DNA from: Marsupella aquatica
Lineage: Eukaryota > Marchantiophyta
Direction: 5' to 3'
DNA: 64,000 nucleotides
Assembly: GCA_973895155.1 (NCBI GenBank)
Contig: OZ316893.1
Span: 21,142,001-21,206,000 of the forward strand
Positions 11,906 through 23,799 of the stretch are shown here, in pieces. Made by a program: the position numbers and the translations under genes. The notes under the pieces are model-generated. The model did not search any database and was not told the DNA's origin. It saw only the letters and a program-made list of their open reading frames with translations. Each line of letters starts with the position of its first letter. Position 1 is the stretch's first letter.

Positions 11906-12185
11906 CGAGCATCTGTTCTTCAATTGCAGACCTGTCAGGGAGCGATGGAGATCTCTGCAAGACAAGCTGCAGGGGCACAACTCGATCAAAATCCCACATG
12001 GATCACTCTATGACATTGTGCAGGAGGCCATACAGAAGCAAAAGAGAAAACCTGGAATCATGGTCCTGCAGGTCACTGAGATGTGCTTCAAGAACTGGCA
12101 AGAGAGGAATGAGGCAACTTATTCCCATTTTCTGGGAAGAGTGCCTAGCTGGGTGGTGCTAAGACAAGCTGAGAAAAGCCTCTAA
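11906..12185 (+). pseudogene. LINE ORF2 C-terminus after the copia insertion
   Basis: It resumes with 'EHLFFNCRPVRERWR', completing the zinc-binding C..C...H....C pattern begun upstream at 9400-9426, and ends at a TAA at 12183-12185. This tail has no catalytic domain of its own. Its in-frame continuity with 9426 confirms that the copia element inserted into an existing LINE. Confidence 0.85.
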
Positions 12186-12703
12186 GCCATGCTGGATGTT
12201 AGTACCTCTGAGCGGAAAAGAAAACAACTGAGACAGACTATTACCCAGCTTCATTTGGTTCTTGAACCATGGAAGACATTAGAGATTCCGATCGCCATGA
12301 ACCTGGATGATGGAGAAGATCGATAACCAACAGGGTCAACGGAGCCGTCAGGGTAGAAACGACAACAAGGATAGGACCAATAGTGGACAGAGGAGCAGGA
12401 GTAGCGGTCCTTGGGATTGGAGGATTAGAACCAACAGGGACATAAACCCTCCTAATCAGAATTTTAGTGAGTCTTGGATGACCAAGAAAGAGAGACATGG
12501 TAGGGAGAAGAAGTATAAGAAGTATGACGAGAGTTAGTGGTGGAATTGTCGGCTAAAGTGGCCTGATTAGTTGGGGCCGCTGGCCGTTCGCTGGGGCCTG
12601 TTTGTTTCCTTCTTGGGTGGCCTTCACCCCCTTGCGTGTTATTGACGGCTTTTGTGCCCCCTTTTCTTTAAAAAATTAAAATTAAAACAATAAAATTAAA
12701 AAA
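12186..12703 (+). other. LINE 3' untranslated region and A-rich tail
   Basis: Non-coding sequence between the ORF2 stop and the A-rich tail. The tail (about 12669-12703) is A-rich with interspersed T and C rather than pure poly(A), ending just before the downstream target-site duplication. Confidence 0.75.
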
Positions 12704-12719
12704 AGACATCTTGTAGCCC
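12704..12719. repeat. LINE target-site duplication, downstream copy
   Basis: Exact copy of 8480-8495 directly after the A-rich 3' tail, fixing the 3' end of the LINE insertion. Confidence 0.9.
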
Positions 12720-13865
12720 GAATCAACTTGAGACAACAAAATTCCAGATGAAAATTTCTTTTTATGCAACTTAGAGTGGTGATATACTCTAGTAGCACAT
12801 TAGAAAGTCACGAAAATCAAAAGAACACTTGACAAATTTAGATTATTGTCATTTCTCTGTGCACACCATCACAGTAATCATCAATATCTGATCTTGTAAA
12901 TTTGATAGCTTACTTGTGCGGTCAAATACACCCGGCCATGATTTGTATATTTCTGCAAATAGAGATGTACCTATTTGTGACAGAAAATGGGGACATGGTT
13001 GCACATTTGAGAAGCACTTCATAGCAAATTATTACTTTTGCAAAGGAAGTGTCACTTTTGAAAGCACACCCTTAGTCATTTGGCAATGAGTAACAACAGA
13101 CCGTTGAATGGGTAAACTAATTGAAACAGTCTGCAGTAGTAAGACCATTTGCAAGTCATAGTTTAATCAAAATGTCAAAATGGCACCATTGGAGTCTTTT
13201 AAATTCTACAAAAGTCCACCCTAATGTTGAGCCTCACAGCCAACCAACAGAGTCATCTGAGCTTAATTTTCTTGTCATGTCATTTAAGACAGAATAATTG
13301 TCCAATGTAAATTTTCTCTCCGACAAATACTGAAGGAAGTCCCAAAATGAACATGGGATTTCAAGATCCCTGTGATAAATTTACTTGTGGCTGCACAAGA
13401 CCTTCTATGTTGTTGGTGTTTCTTAGACACAATTTTCAATATGCTACTTGGAAATATATGATTAATACCTCAGACTGATGCAAGAGAGGGTTTTTCATGT
13501 CAACCTAGTACTATGTAAGTAACACTCCTCAAAGGGACACATGATCTAATTTACAATTAGTTTGTGGACCCCTGACTACTGCTGATTAGTTAGCAGCTTA
13601 GAAGAAATCTTGTTGAACATTTTGACCTCCAATCCTCTCTAATTGGACAACCCAGAAAAGTGATCCCATCACAAATTCCACTCTTCCACACAACAGCAGC
13701 AGCTCACTTGGATTCCTATGTATAGCCTACATTAGGACTGATTCTATGTAACCTCCTTTTCCTCTCCTTTTTCCATTGGCTGCCTTGCTACGCTAATGAC
13801 ACCAAATTGACCACTGATCAGACCACGACACTCTGATTGAATTCTATTGGATCGAGCTCTGCACC

Positions 13866-13868
<3 letters not shown>
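12720..13868. other. AT-rich intergenic DNA, nothing recognised
   Basis: No reading frame longer than chance, no tRNA-like fold and no terminal repeat seen. The stretch borders the LINE duplication on the left and a CT microsatellite on the right. Confidence 0.55.

Positions 13869-13910
<42 letters not shown>
13869..13910. repeat. (TC)21 microsatellite
   Basis: 42 bases of perfect TC dinucleotide. CT/GA tracts are common near plant transcription starts, but no gene model is visible downstream. Confidence 0.95.
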
Positions 13911-13915
<5 letters not shown>

Positions 13916-14358
13916 GTTTCTCAATCGGGCCACGACTCTATGCTATATTTATATTTTGATCAATTACCCGGCTTGTTGCTTTTTTTTGTCCTAGAATCCC
14001 TTTGAGTTTGTCTCAAATCCATCCAATTTCTCTTAGCATTGACTCCCGATTGTTTCTCTCCATCACCCAATCTGGTCATGATTTTGATCAAATTTGCTGG
14101 TTTGATGGGTTAAGTAATAGCTGCTGCATGATCCTGCCTCCGGATTCTTGGAGATTCGTGGATTTCAAAATCCACTAATGTCAATCATTGTGTTGCTTTT
14201 GGTTTCTCCCACGTCTTACTTATACAATGCTTTAATGTGTGGTGTGGAGTGTTCAATAGTGCTCTCCATCTTCCAGTCCATGACTCTAGATGCAGAGTTG
14301 GTTACGGTTGTCATAATTTTGGCAACCATTTTAATTGTTGCGATATTAAACTATTTAT

Positions 14359-14381
14359 ACCCTAAACCCTAAACCCTAAAC
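14359..14381. repeat. Short interstitial plant telomere repeat
   Basis: Just over three units of CCCTAAA, the Arabidopsis-type telomere repeat read on the C strand. Short tracts of this kind also act as telo-box motifs in plant promoters, but no adjacent gene is evident. Confidence 0.85.
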
Positions 14382-14439
14382 TTATCTTATGTCGTTACTT
14401 AATAAGAACAAGGCAACAAAAATTATTGTCACATAAAAT

Positions 14440-14620
14440 TACACCCTGTTTTACAATATGGTGCCCTAAATTTTACCTAGAACTTGTCACAAACACAAAA
14501 ACAACAAATTATCGGAAACAAATTTATTCTTGTTTGTGACCAGTTGTGTTGATGTGCATGACACAACCTCATGACAGGGAATTTAAGAGGGACCTCTCAT
14601 GGGGTCAGTAATGATTTCAA
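14440..14620 (+). repeat. Dispersed repeat family member 1
   Basis: It shares 'caacctc.tg.cagggaattt' and 'gacctctcatgggg' with 16255-16440 in the same orientation, and with 63190-63420 as reverse complement. Related flanking text such as 'ggtgcc..aaa.tttac' and 'cacaaacac' extends the similarity to about 180 bp. No coding content; probably a small non-autonomous element family. Confidence 0.6.
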
Positions 14621-15544
14621 TCACAAGTAATATGTATGGATATTGCCAAGTGAGGTAAGCATCAGTTGTGATTGCAGAGTCTAATTGTGTGAAGACACCC
14701 CTCACACAATGAGGTAAGCTCCCAACCAAAATGATATAGAAAATGAATGTTCTTCCAAATTGTATCAGTTTACAATGCCCCAAAATAAAATTGTATGATG
14801 ATGCAGATATAATGATTAGAAGGACTTTAAAACTCTAAGCTGCATCAAGCATAATAGTTCTCTCTGGACTCTGTCTGGCAATTAATTCAAAGGAAATAGT
14901 TGTAAGTTTTACTAAAGCCCAAATTAATCCGTGGACCCCCATGTTCATCCAAGGAATGTGTGTTTGATGAAGTGAAATCAATTTTCAACAAGGCAGTAAT
15001 CGCCCGGGTAATCGATAGTTTTGAGTCTCCCGATGGTCTTGGTGTGTGCTCGTACAAAAGAAAAGTAACGCTCAAAAGATAGAGGAGATTTATCAACGGA
15101 AGGTTGAATATGGAGGAATTGAGTTTTTTGACGGTTTTTGCTTACACATTAGAGGAATTGTGTTTCTATCATTCATGATTGATCGTTTGTGAGTTACATT
15201 GAGCATTACCGCCACAAGATAGCCCGGAGGACAACACTTAGCTATTGGCAAAAGAGCGCTTGTCGATTCGATGGGAAGAACACACAAAACAAACAAGTCA
15301 TCGCTTCACATGAAGGATTTGTAGGTTTTTTATTTAAGAAAGCTATGGTGTGCGAGGGAGACCAATGATTGTTTCTTTGACATAGAGGCTGCATTTGGTG
15401 TTAACCTGTGTTCAGAGTGAGCTTCAGTTGAAGACTAGAGGAATGCAAACAATTCAAGTCGGGAAGCAAGCATTGTGGACAAGGGATGGCGACGTAATCA
15501 AAGAAATCAATTTTCAACGGCTAAGTTTGTGACGGTGATGAGAT

Positions 15545-16075
15545 TGTGATATCTCTTAATCGAGAAAAGAGTTTCCAATGAGCCTCAGATTCACAAATTT
15601 TATCAAGTTCCAAATGAGTTTTTGAATTTTTTTGCCTTTCCAATGAGTGAGTATAAGAAATATTAATCATGAGTCCATGAATTCTTTTAGCTTTCCAACA
15701 TGATTGAGTCCGACATTGACAAATTTTACGTCAGATTTTGTCACGTTACTAAAGAGATCATGAGGTTTTCAATCTCTCTAGCTTTCTAATGTGTGACATT
15801 GAGATTATTTGTCAAGAATTACAGAGATCATGAGTATCTGAATTTCTCTAGCTTTCCAATGAACCTAACATTGATAGATTTTGTCAAGTACTAAGGAGAT
15901 GATGAGTTTTTAGTTTTACTTTAGTTTTCCAATGAGTGTGACATTGAGAGATTTTATCAAGACAACACTAAAGAGGTCACGAGTTTCTAAATCTTGATCT
16001 TGAGTTTTCCAATGAATCAAACATTGACAGATTTTATCAAGTACTAAGGAGATTGATTATTTAGTTTTACAATGT
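15545..16075. repeat. Degenerate tandem array, about 85-90 bp unit
   Basis: About six diverged units each contain versions of 'acattga.agattttatcaag', 'actaa.gagat.atgag' and 'tagctttccaatgag'. Spacing is about 80-95 bases. No reading frame runs through it. Confidence 0.75.
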
Positions 16076-16254
16076 GAAGCCAAAGGGGTTTTAACAATGT
16101 ACATTTCTATTGGTTGGTTTTTTCAAGCTTGTAAACAATTCAAAAATAGAAGCATTTTGATATAAAACACTGATATATCTTTGACAAACATCAAAATGGT
16201 AATTTTATTTTACTAAATGACATATCTCCCTTTGTATTTTGGTTTTTTTTACAT

Positions 16255-16440
16255 TCAATATTTACGGCATGGCACCGCAAAACTTACATTGCTTTTGTCA
16301 CAACAGGAATGTGCACGTTTGGTATTGTTAAAAGTATGATCATTCTTGTGTGGCTGGTTGTGATGATGTGGCGCAACCTCGTGGCAGGGAATTTGCAAGA
16401 GACCTCTCATGGGGGTCCGTAACAATTAGTTGACGGTTTA
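16255..16440 (+). repeat. Dispersed repeat family member 2
   Basis: Same family as 14440-14620: 'acggcatgg.accgcaaaactt' followed by 'gcgcaacctcgtggcagggaa' and 'gacctctcatgggggtccgt'. It closes the degenerate array, with member 1 about 0.9 kb before the array's other end. Confidence 0.6.
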
Positions 16441-17599
16441 GACTATGTATGATTGTTTTGATCACATTCATTTGATTTGTGATTAAGTAGCTTAAATAAA
16501 CCTAAGGATACTCTGTGTGCAGTACATGCTAGAATGTTGTGAAGTACACAAGATTGCAAATTGGGAGATACCACATGGGACGCGATTAGTCTCTTCCTGC
16601 GACTGCAAAGTGATCTTTGCATTCTGAGCCATGCCCTTAACAGGACTACCTGTGTTTAAAAACATGTAGGTTACTTTGCCACTCATTTTAGTTTAATTAT
16701 TATTATGTCATTACATTGCAACGCCTTTGTATTTATTTATTTTAGATTTCCACACTTAGCCACTCATATTAATTCTAATATTGGATTTAGCTTTTTCTCC
16801 CACTCATTTTGGTTTCATTATTGTCATACCAATTCTTTTGACCACTGGTTAAGCAAAGTAACTTTGATTACCATGGAAGAGTACAGTAGGGATAATAACC
16901 ATCCTCAAATTGAGAGAATTAACTTTGGTTACCTTGGCATAACCCAACAAGGATGATACCCATACTCAAATCAACTACAGTACTTCCTCAACCAATGGGA
17001 ATGGGGACTCACACCAATCTCATCGTCTTCAACCAAGAGGGGGATAGAGGCAGCCAAAGTAGGAGGAGGCTGTCTAGTTTGGGGCGGAAGGTAAGTACAC
17101 CAGCCCCCAATATCAAGGGTTGGGTGTGGAGTTAAGGTATCGGAGATGGTGAGCATTTGGTTGTTTGAAGTTAATTAAGGTTAAATAACTTTGCTAAAGT
17201 GTAAGGAAGCGGCGAAGCAATAAGTCATGTAAGAGTGGCAAAGAGTACCAAGTACCCTCTCAGCCAATTCTCATACGAGTTTCTTTCTAATACATAAAGG
17301 TTCTTTCTAACTTATTACATTGCCACTCTTTGATTTCATACAAGTTAAGTTCCTTTTTAACTGAGATACAAGTGTGTGAGAATTGTCTCACGGACTATGG
17401 CACACACTTAGGGTCTTTGGCTCGAGAAGATTCATGACCAGAAAAATATTTTCTAGAAGTGCCAGGCATAAGACGCCTCCGTTACATATGCTTGTGGCAA
17501 CTACTTCAAGGAAAACAGTTCTGGAAAATAGCACTAGTGGAAAATACCGATCTCCTGCATTGCAGTGGCAAGCAAGCAGGCAGAGCAGGCAGGCAACTA
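16441..17599. other. Intergenic, no gene recognised
   Basis: AT-rich sequence with a loose direct repeat of 'ccactcattttggttt.atta' at about 16680 and 16800. A weak inverted match, 'agagtggcaaagag' with 'tgccactctttg', lies at about 17230 and 17322. No coding evidence. Confidence 0.5.
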
Positions 17600-20400
17600 A
17601 AATGAGTGCCTCTCTTCGATGAGGGTATATGCCGTTAGCAAGATATACATGTCACAACAAGAACGCCGAGCTTAGGGACTGGCTACAAAACGGGCATTGG
17701 TCTTGTTCGAGGGTAAGAAAAACCACGAAGGAATCTGGCGCGGGACAGCCAAATAAAAAATTCACATTTCACAACACCGAGCTTAAGCATTGTTGAAAAA
17801 TCGGGCGTTTGGTCTGACTTGTGAGAGGGTATATGCCGTTAGCACACTTCGCGTACAAGGATCTCCAACAGCAGATGTGTGTAGGCGAACTGGCACGGAA
17901 ATGAACGAAGAATCACACCGCGGGATAGCGAAGTCAAAGCTAGACATTTCACAGCAGGGACGCCTGAGTTAAGATACATAAGATGATGTTGATTTCTTGG
18001 GATTCCTCAGAATACAAAAGCACATAATTTCCTGAGGTACCACCATTTCACATTAGAATTTTGGGGAAACACTGGAATTCATTAACATTACGACGGGTAT
18101 AAAGTAGTACCTGAACCCCAAATTCCATTCTTCCTATTCCACAATGAGTTTGGAGTTCCTATTGCAACCTCTAGCGTCATGGACGAACAAAGCGTCACAA
18201 TAGATTGCTTGACACCACGGAACCCACGGTAGCATTGCACTGAGCTACGTTACATCATTTCTGCAATACTTTACAAAGTCTCAAGGTTTCTACAAGCTAT
18301 TGAATTGTCGACAACATACATCACGCAATTACTCTGGCCATCAGTAACAACGGCAATCCGTTAAGAGTGCCACAACCACCCATACAAAACACGTAAACTC
18401 CAGATCAGGTGTACATAGACAGTTGCCAAATCACTGGGAAGTATGGATGCCTGCTTCATCAATAGTAAGCCCTGAGCTGAGCACATATTCATAGATCTGT
18501 TGATCATGTGCCGTTAGTGAGAATGGCAAACCGTCAAAGCGTGCCACAGCCACTGATGTAGAATCCTACAAAACCTTCAGAACAGGTGTCCGTAGATAGT
18601 TTCCATATCCACGGGAAGTATGGATGACTGCCTCATCAATAGCAAACCCTCGGCTGAGCAGATAGACATAGTTCTAGTAATCATGTGCATAGAAGGGTCA
18701 GCTAGGGGTTTGCCATTGACGAAGAAGGCACCACACGAGGCCATACGACAACGAAGAGCAGATTCAGGGTCACTAGTGACCGAGAAATCAGCAACATAAT
18801 TGACTCAGACATCCGGTAAATGCATAATACCTTTAAAGTTCCCTTTCGAGTATAGATGAGTTCCTCATCAATAGTAAACCCTCAGCTGGTGCTCGAAGAC
18901 ACACTGCATCATCTAAAAACAAGCGGTCAGCTAGCTAGGGGTTTGCCATTGATGAAGACGATATCATACGATGATGTCACAGGATCATCCAGTAGTCTTC
19001 CCTTGCACATGGACAGCAGTGCTGGCAGTGCGACTCCCTCGCAACAGAAACACGGGAAGAATCAAGCCAGCAGACAACGAATGAATGAGAGCCGATACCG
19101 AGTGAATGACCGTAGCCTGGAGGTCGACACCAACAACGCTAGAGGTTGAGCAACACAGGGATTAACTTGCAACAATCAAGCCCTTGATAGCCTCGTGGTC
19201 TCTTGGCTGGCGTGGAGGACCAGACCGACACCATCAAGCAACTCCGAAGCAAGTCAGGGATCACCAGTATAGAACTCACGGATGGAGAGGGCACAACGGT
19301 AGGACAAATGGATGGACAAAGCAGAAACTAGAAGCAAATCCATGCCGCGGACGACCAGTAGCTCTGGTGAAAGTAAGGGATCCAAACTACATGAACAGAT
19401 AACAACGAGTTCGAACAAGAGCAGATCAGATTACGAGTGAAAATGTCCTCATCCATGGATCTCACAACAACTTGTATCGTCTCCATCATGTATCGTCTCC
19501 ATCAGAGATCGCCCCGGAGGACCACTCAATTTGTCGTGGTAGTCCTTCCCACCGCAAGAGAACGGCACCAACTGCGACGAACGAAGCCATCTCCCCTTCT
19601 AGCCACGATTCAAGCATCATCCATCCCAATCACAAACCTGGCAAGCAAGCAGGCAGGCAGGCAGACAGGCAGCGGGGTCCAAAAGGTAGTCTCGACTCGA
19701 TCTCGTCCAAACGATCGAGGGAGAGAGCAAAGCACATGGCTCAACTTCCTAGCCGACCAGACACGGCAGGCCGCAAGCAAGCAATCAAGCACTAAACTGG
19801 CAGACAATGAGTCGAGTGGCTCGGCACAAAACACAACGAGTCTGCAAACCCCTGTTGGCTCTCAATCCCACATTCGTCCTCGAATCCTGAATTGCTGATC
19901 AGCTGATGAGAGCAGACAACGGAGCTCCGGAGCTCTCGAGCTCTCCAGATCTGATCAGAGTGCACACTCAAGATCCTGGATAGCACCTACTCCTGTAAAT
20001 GCTGGACTACTCGCTCGCTCCCTTCCTTGTCTCCTCGCCGGAATAAGGACGGGGCAGTCGCGAACGGGGAAGGCTTCACGACCGCCTCGTCAGGGCGCCG
20101 CTGCAGGCTGCCATCGTAGGAAAGCGGGGAGACCTGGGCCCGGGAAAGGCGCCCAGGAAGCCGTATGACGGCAAATTATATGATCCGCCTTCCGACTTCA
20201 TGTTTCGTTCAGCAGCCCCTGCAGCGCCCTTTTCGATGGCTTCACCCGTACATGGGGGACAGCCGCTACAGCGCAGGTGCTGGTTTGTCTGGTGGTTCTC
20301 CACAGGAGTGCAATCTCGATTCGCGCGGAAAGCGAATTATTATTAAAATTAAAACTAGCCGCGCTGCCCCCTCCTAAATAGATGGCGAGTTTTAAGGTTT
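17600..20400. repeat. Large diverged direct repeat, copy B
   Basis: It matches copy A (2750-5920) block by block in the same order and orientation, ending with the GC-richer stretch at 20010-20370. It opens with its own tandem duplication (about 17626-17970, 'gagggtatatgccgttagca' twice). The 'cctcatcaatagt.aaccctcagctg' module occurs three times at about 18455, 18630 and 18860. The (GCAG)n-like stretch at 19640-19680 corresponds to 5254-5275. Reading frames here, including the 153-residue one at 19437-19898, are not conserved in copy A and I do not call them genes. Confidence 0.65.
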
Positions 20401-20649
20401 TTTCTCCACTTTAAAAGCGTCCCGAATCCAATGGGGTTTTATTCGATTGTACATTAAGTACCCAGTCTAATAGCATTTACTTTGTTTGATGGTACATTAA
20501 AAATAAATAGCCAGTGTAATAGCATTCCATTTTAGTTCACTCTAAGTAATGATCATGGCCAATTGAACAGTTGCCTCAACCCAGGGAAATAGGCAAAACC
20601 AACCCTTTGGTTCATTACCAGGTTTGACCTGGCAAAACTACAACCTGGC

Positions 20650-20910
20650 ACCTGGGTTCGGGAGCAGTTCGGGTCGGGTTCGGGAGCAGTTCGGGTCGGG
20701 TTCGGGCCGGGTCTGGGCCAAGTTTGGGAGAGGTCCGGGCCAGGGTCGGGGGGGGAGCTGGTCCGGGGCGGGGCGGTCCCGGGGAGTTTGGGGGAGCCGG
20801 TCCGGGTGGGGGGGGAGCCGGGTTCGAGGGAGCCGGTTCCAGAGAGGTCCAGGAAGTGTCCGGGAGAGTCCGGGAATTGTCCGGGCCGGGGGTCCAGGGG
20901 GAGTTCGGGA
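20650..20910 (+). repeat. G-rich low-complexity island
   Basis: Repeated 'gttcgggagcagttcgggtc' and related 'tccgggccggg' phrases give a plus strand dense in GGG runs, compatible with G-quadruplex formation. The overlapping Gly/Arg/Ser-rich and Pro/Ser-rich frames on the two strands are by-products of composition. It ends in short inverted phrases around 'tttgacgg' near 20957. Confidence 0.75.
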
Positions 20911-21059
20911 GAATCTCGGCGAATATGCGTCAAACTTCCGGTTTTAGGGCCGTCATTTGACGGTTTTACATGCCCGGCAAGGCGTCAAATTGCCCGTCAG
21001 GTTAAACCGGGGTCCATTAGAGTTTACGTGTGTAACATCAATGCAGAGCTTTTATAGTT

Positions 21060-21789
21060 TTCCTTTCAGAGAAAAGGATAAATTTAATAAAACCAGTCTG
21101 AATGCCCAAACTTTGTTTCTATATATATGGTGAGTACCAATCAGCTCTATTTACTTTTTTCATTTGTGTGAATAGGAATATTCTAGGAATGTTTCTCACT
21201 TAATTCCTTAGGTTAATTTCAAGAGTGTCAAATCTCCCTAGATTTAGAGATATAGTCATATTTTCGCTAGTGGGGACTCTGGCTAGGTGGGAAACTGGCT
21301 AATGAAAGACAAAGAACCTAGCTATTATTTGCCGAAAGCGGTGAAGACTTTTTAGAGATGTGGAATCTAGCAAATTTGGCGACTAGTGCGGTACCAATGA
21401 TGTTCGTTTCCAAGTCCGCCACTGGCTATACTTGTGCCCGAGAGTCTTGGTCTAGATACTCCACTCTAGACAGTAGGCCCTTATCTTAGCTTTCTATCCC
21501 ATTTTTATTAGATAGATTTTGGTTGGGACTAACAAGAAATTTGGATTCCTTGTGAGGCCTAAAGAATACTAGCATCTAAAAATCAGGCATATCCTGTTGT
21601 AAACAATGATTTTTCAGTGCGTGCATTGTTGATACAAATAAAAATTGAAAATGGGACAATTATGATCTGGGCTTGCTTTTTTCTTAAAATAAAAATTAAT
21701 TAATTAATCCCCTGTGCAACGAGGGATGGCACATATCATAGTGACTAACATTTCGTGAGGGCCCATTTTGGGCACTAGAACTAATCCTG
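21060..21789. other. Intergenic, nothing recognised
   Basis: AT-rich, stop-rich sequence without motifs that I can support. Confidence 0.5.
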
Positions 21790-22335
21790 CTCATTCATGT
21801 CTTGAATCATGCATCTCACTTATAAAGCACCAACTACAAGCTAGAGTTGGGGCATAATCTTCCAGAGTGAAGCAGGCCTCTAGACAGTAACTCCATGGGC
21901 CACCATGTGGATGGAAAAGCTAATGGCTATGATATATGTCAAATGATAATCATGCATGCTTTATGTCATGATTCTTATTTACATTCAAAAAAATAGGCTT
22001 TATGTCCCACATAACATTGTGCATAGAAAGGAGAATGGTATGGTATGTATGATTATTAAAATTATATGCATCTTATTTATAAAGCTTCAACTACAAGCTA
22101 GACTTGGGGCCTAGGCTTCTAGAGTGAAACCTCTCGACCATAACTCCATGGTTCAACATGTGGATGAGAAAACTCATGACTATGATAAATGTCAAATGAT
22201 AATCATGCTTGCCTTTTGTCATTATTTATATTAAAAAATGAACTCTACCGCCCCACCACAACATATTGTATAGAAAGAGGAATATGCATATAAAATAATA
22301 TGTGATGTTATGTGTGGTTATTAAAATGATTACAT
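21790..22335. repeat. Tandem duplication, about 260-bp unit
   Basis: 'caactacaagctag..ttggggc', 'gtaactccatgg', 'catgtggatg' and 'tgtcaaatgataatcatgc' occur in the same order starting at about 21815 and 22075. The copies are diverged by substitutions and small indels, so the duplication is old. Confidence 0.8.
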
Positions 22336-23000
22336 GCATTATTATTTCTTTTATCATTTCATTAATCTTAAAAAATGTGAATAAATAATATATTGTATTC
22401 ACATTTTTATTTTGCTCCCTGCTATTCACATTCAAAGAACCGGTAGTGGAGGCTAGTGAAGATTAACTTTCAAAGAATATGAATAGGGAATATACTTTGG
22501 TGACACTTGTATTGTATTCTCAGCTATTGATGTTCAAGGGATGGGTAGTTGAGAAGAATATCTTACTCTATTTCCCATAGAATGAAAATTCAAGGAGAGA
22601 AGTACATATTCCCCATACATTGACCTTTACTTGTGGGTTCAAATAAATATATCAAAAGGCAAAAGAACAAAGGGCGTCCAAACACGAGACAGTATCCCAT
22701 TGGAAAAAGAACCAATCAAGGGGAGGCACCAAAAAACCCTAAGAGCCAGAACAAATGAAAGCTAATTGCATGAGCATAGTGAAACAACAACATTGATACT
22801 CCCTAGAGTATGTTTTGACAAGATTATGGCACTCGTTGCAAAGATCCTCGACAGTGCATCAAACAACATGGAGAACTCGAACAAGTAGTTGAATTCATGA
22901 AAGATCCAAACACAAAACATTCACGTGGACAGTGGGAAAGCCAAGGGACAATGAGAAGGATGGGCAGCAATTTCCAAGGCAATTTCAAATTGAAAGTACC
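22336..23000. other. AT-rich intergenic DNA
   Basis: Very AT-rich with no reading frame or repeat worth naming. Confidence 0.5.
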
Positions 23001-23149
23001 TAGGGCATTGGGATCCCAATTTGTATAATAAATAAATAAATATTGAAAACAGGGCTCTGATTAACAAAATATATATGCATCCTAGAGTAAACAAAAAATG
23101 AAAATAGGAGAGGAATATTTTGATCTTGCATTAAATTCTTAATATAAAG

Positions 23150-23360
23150 TAGCTCAATACCTGTGCAGTGCACAAAAATGTTGTGACGCAAAAGATGTCA
23201 GTCGTAGAAGATGTCATTTGCTCAAAAGATGTTGTGGCGTAAAAGATATTCCTTGCGGAGAAGACAATTTTGCGCAAAATAGATTCTGTAAAGATGCCAT
23301 TGTGTAAAAGATGTTTGCAAAGAAAATGTAATTGCACAAAGATGATAATGTGTAAACTAA
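23150..23360 (+). repeat. Minisatellite-bearing dispersed family, member A
   Basis: It starts with 'agctcaatacctgtgcagtg', close to the head of the member at 61390, and continues with about ten degenerate units built on 'aaaagatgt' at roughly 20-base spacing. Same orientation as the 61.4-kb member. Confidence 0.6.
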
Positions 23361-23718
23361 GTCATCCTTGTCCCATCCATGCACACCAGTCAAATTAGAA
23401 CTTGACTCTGTTATTTTCCAGACCCCCATGACAAGTCTTTTGCAAAATTCCTAGTATGTGGTTGTCATGTCAGTGCTTTCTACCACAAACACAAAGAAAA
23501 TGTTTGGAGTGGCAAACAAATACAACCATAATTTATGTTTGTCACCACAGCAACAAAAATGGTTAGGCCCAGGCTAGTAAAAACCTAAGAGATCTAAAAT
23601 GAACATGCCAAAAAACAAAGAGTTGAGGCAAAAAGATAAACAATTGTGATCATTTATTTAATTTTTGAATTGTAGTAAATAATTTCTATTAAATTTTAAT
23701 TGTTTTACTTAAGAAATA

Positions 23719-23799
23719 CAGCTTTTAACTACAATGCCACTAAAGTTGTCCAAAATTGCAATACTGCCACACTTTTTTTCGTATTTGTAAAACTGCCAC
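23719..23799 (+). repeat. MULE left TIR
   Basis: Begins CAGCTTTTAACTACA and ends AAACTGCCAC. 78 of 81 positions match the reverse complement of the right TIR. The TTAAGAAATA duplication precedes it. Confidence 0.95.

Larger units (their letters stand above)
8496..12703 (+). mobile_element. Truncated LINE (L1-type) with 5' inversion, interrupted by a copia element
   Basis: The insertion is framed by a 16-bp target-site duplication, AGACATCTTGTAGCCC, at 8480-8495 and 12704-12719, and ends in an A-rich tail at about 12669-12703. Coding remnants match the C-terminal part of a plant LINE ORF2 (post-RT region plus the reverse-transcriptase zinc-binding domain). The first roughly 400 bases read as ORF2 on the minus strand and the rest on the plus strand, the signature of twin priming. 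ORF1, the endonuclease and most of the RT are absent. A copia element sits at 9427-11905. The element cannot move autonomously. Confidence 0.9.

Noticed and set aside
19437-19898. 153-residue plus-strand ORF
   Set aside because: It lies in copy B of the large repeat; the matching part of copy A does not keep the frame, and the peptide is low-complexity with no domain.
20553-21057. Pro-rich and Gly/Arg-rich ORFs resembling structural proteins
   Set aside because: Produced by the G-rich low-complexity island; open in several frames on both strands.
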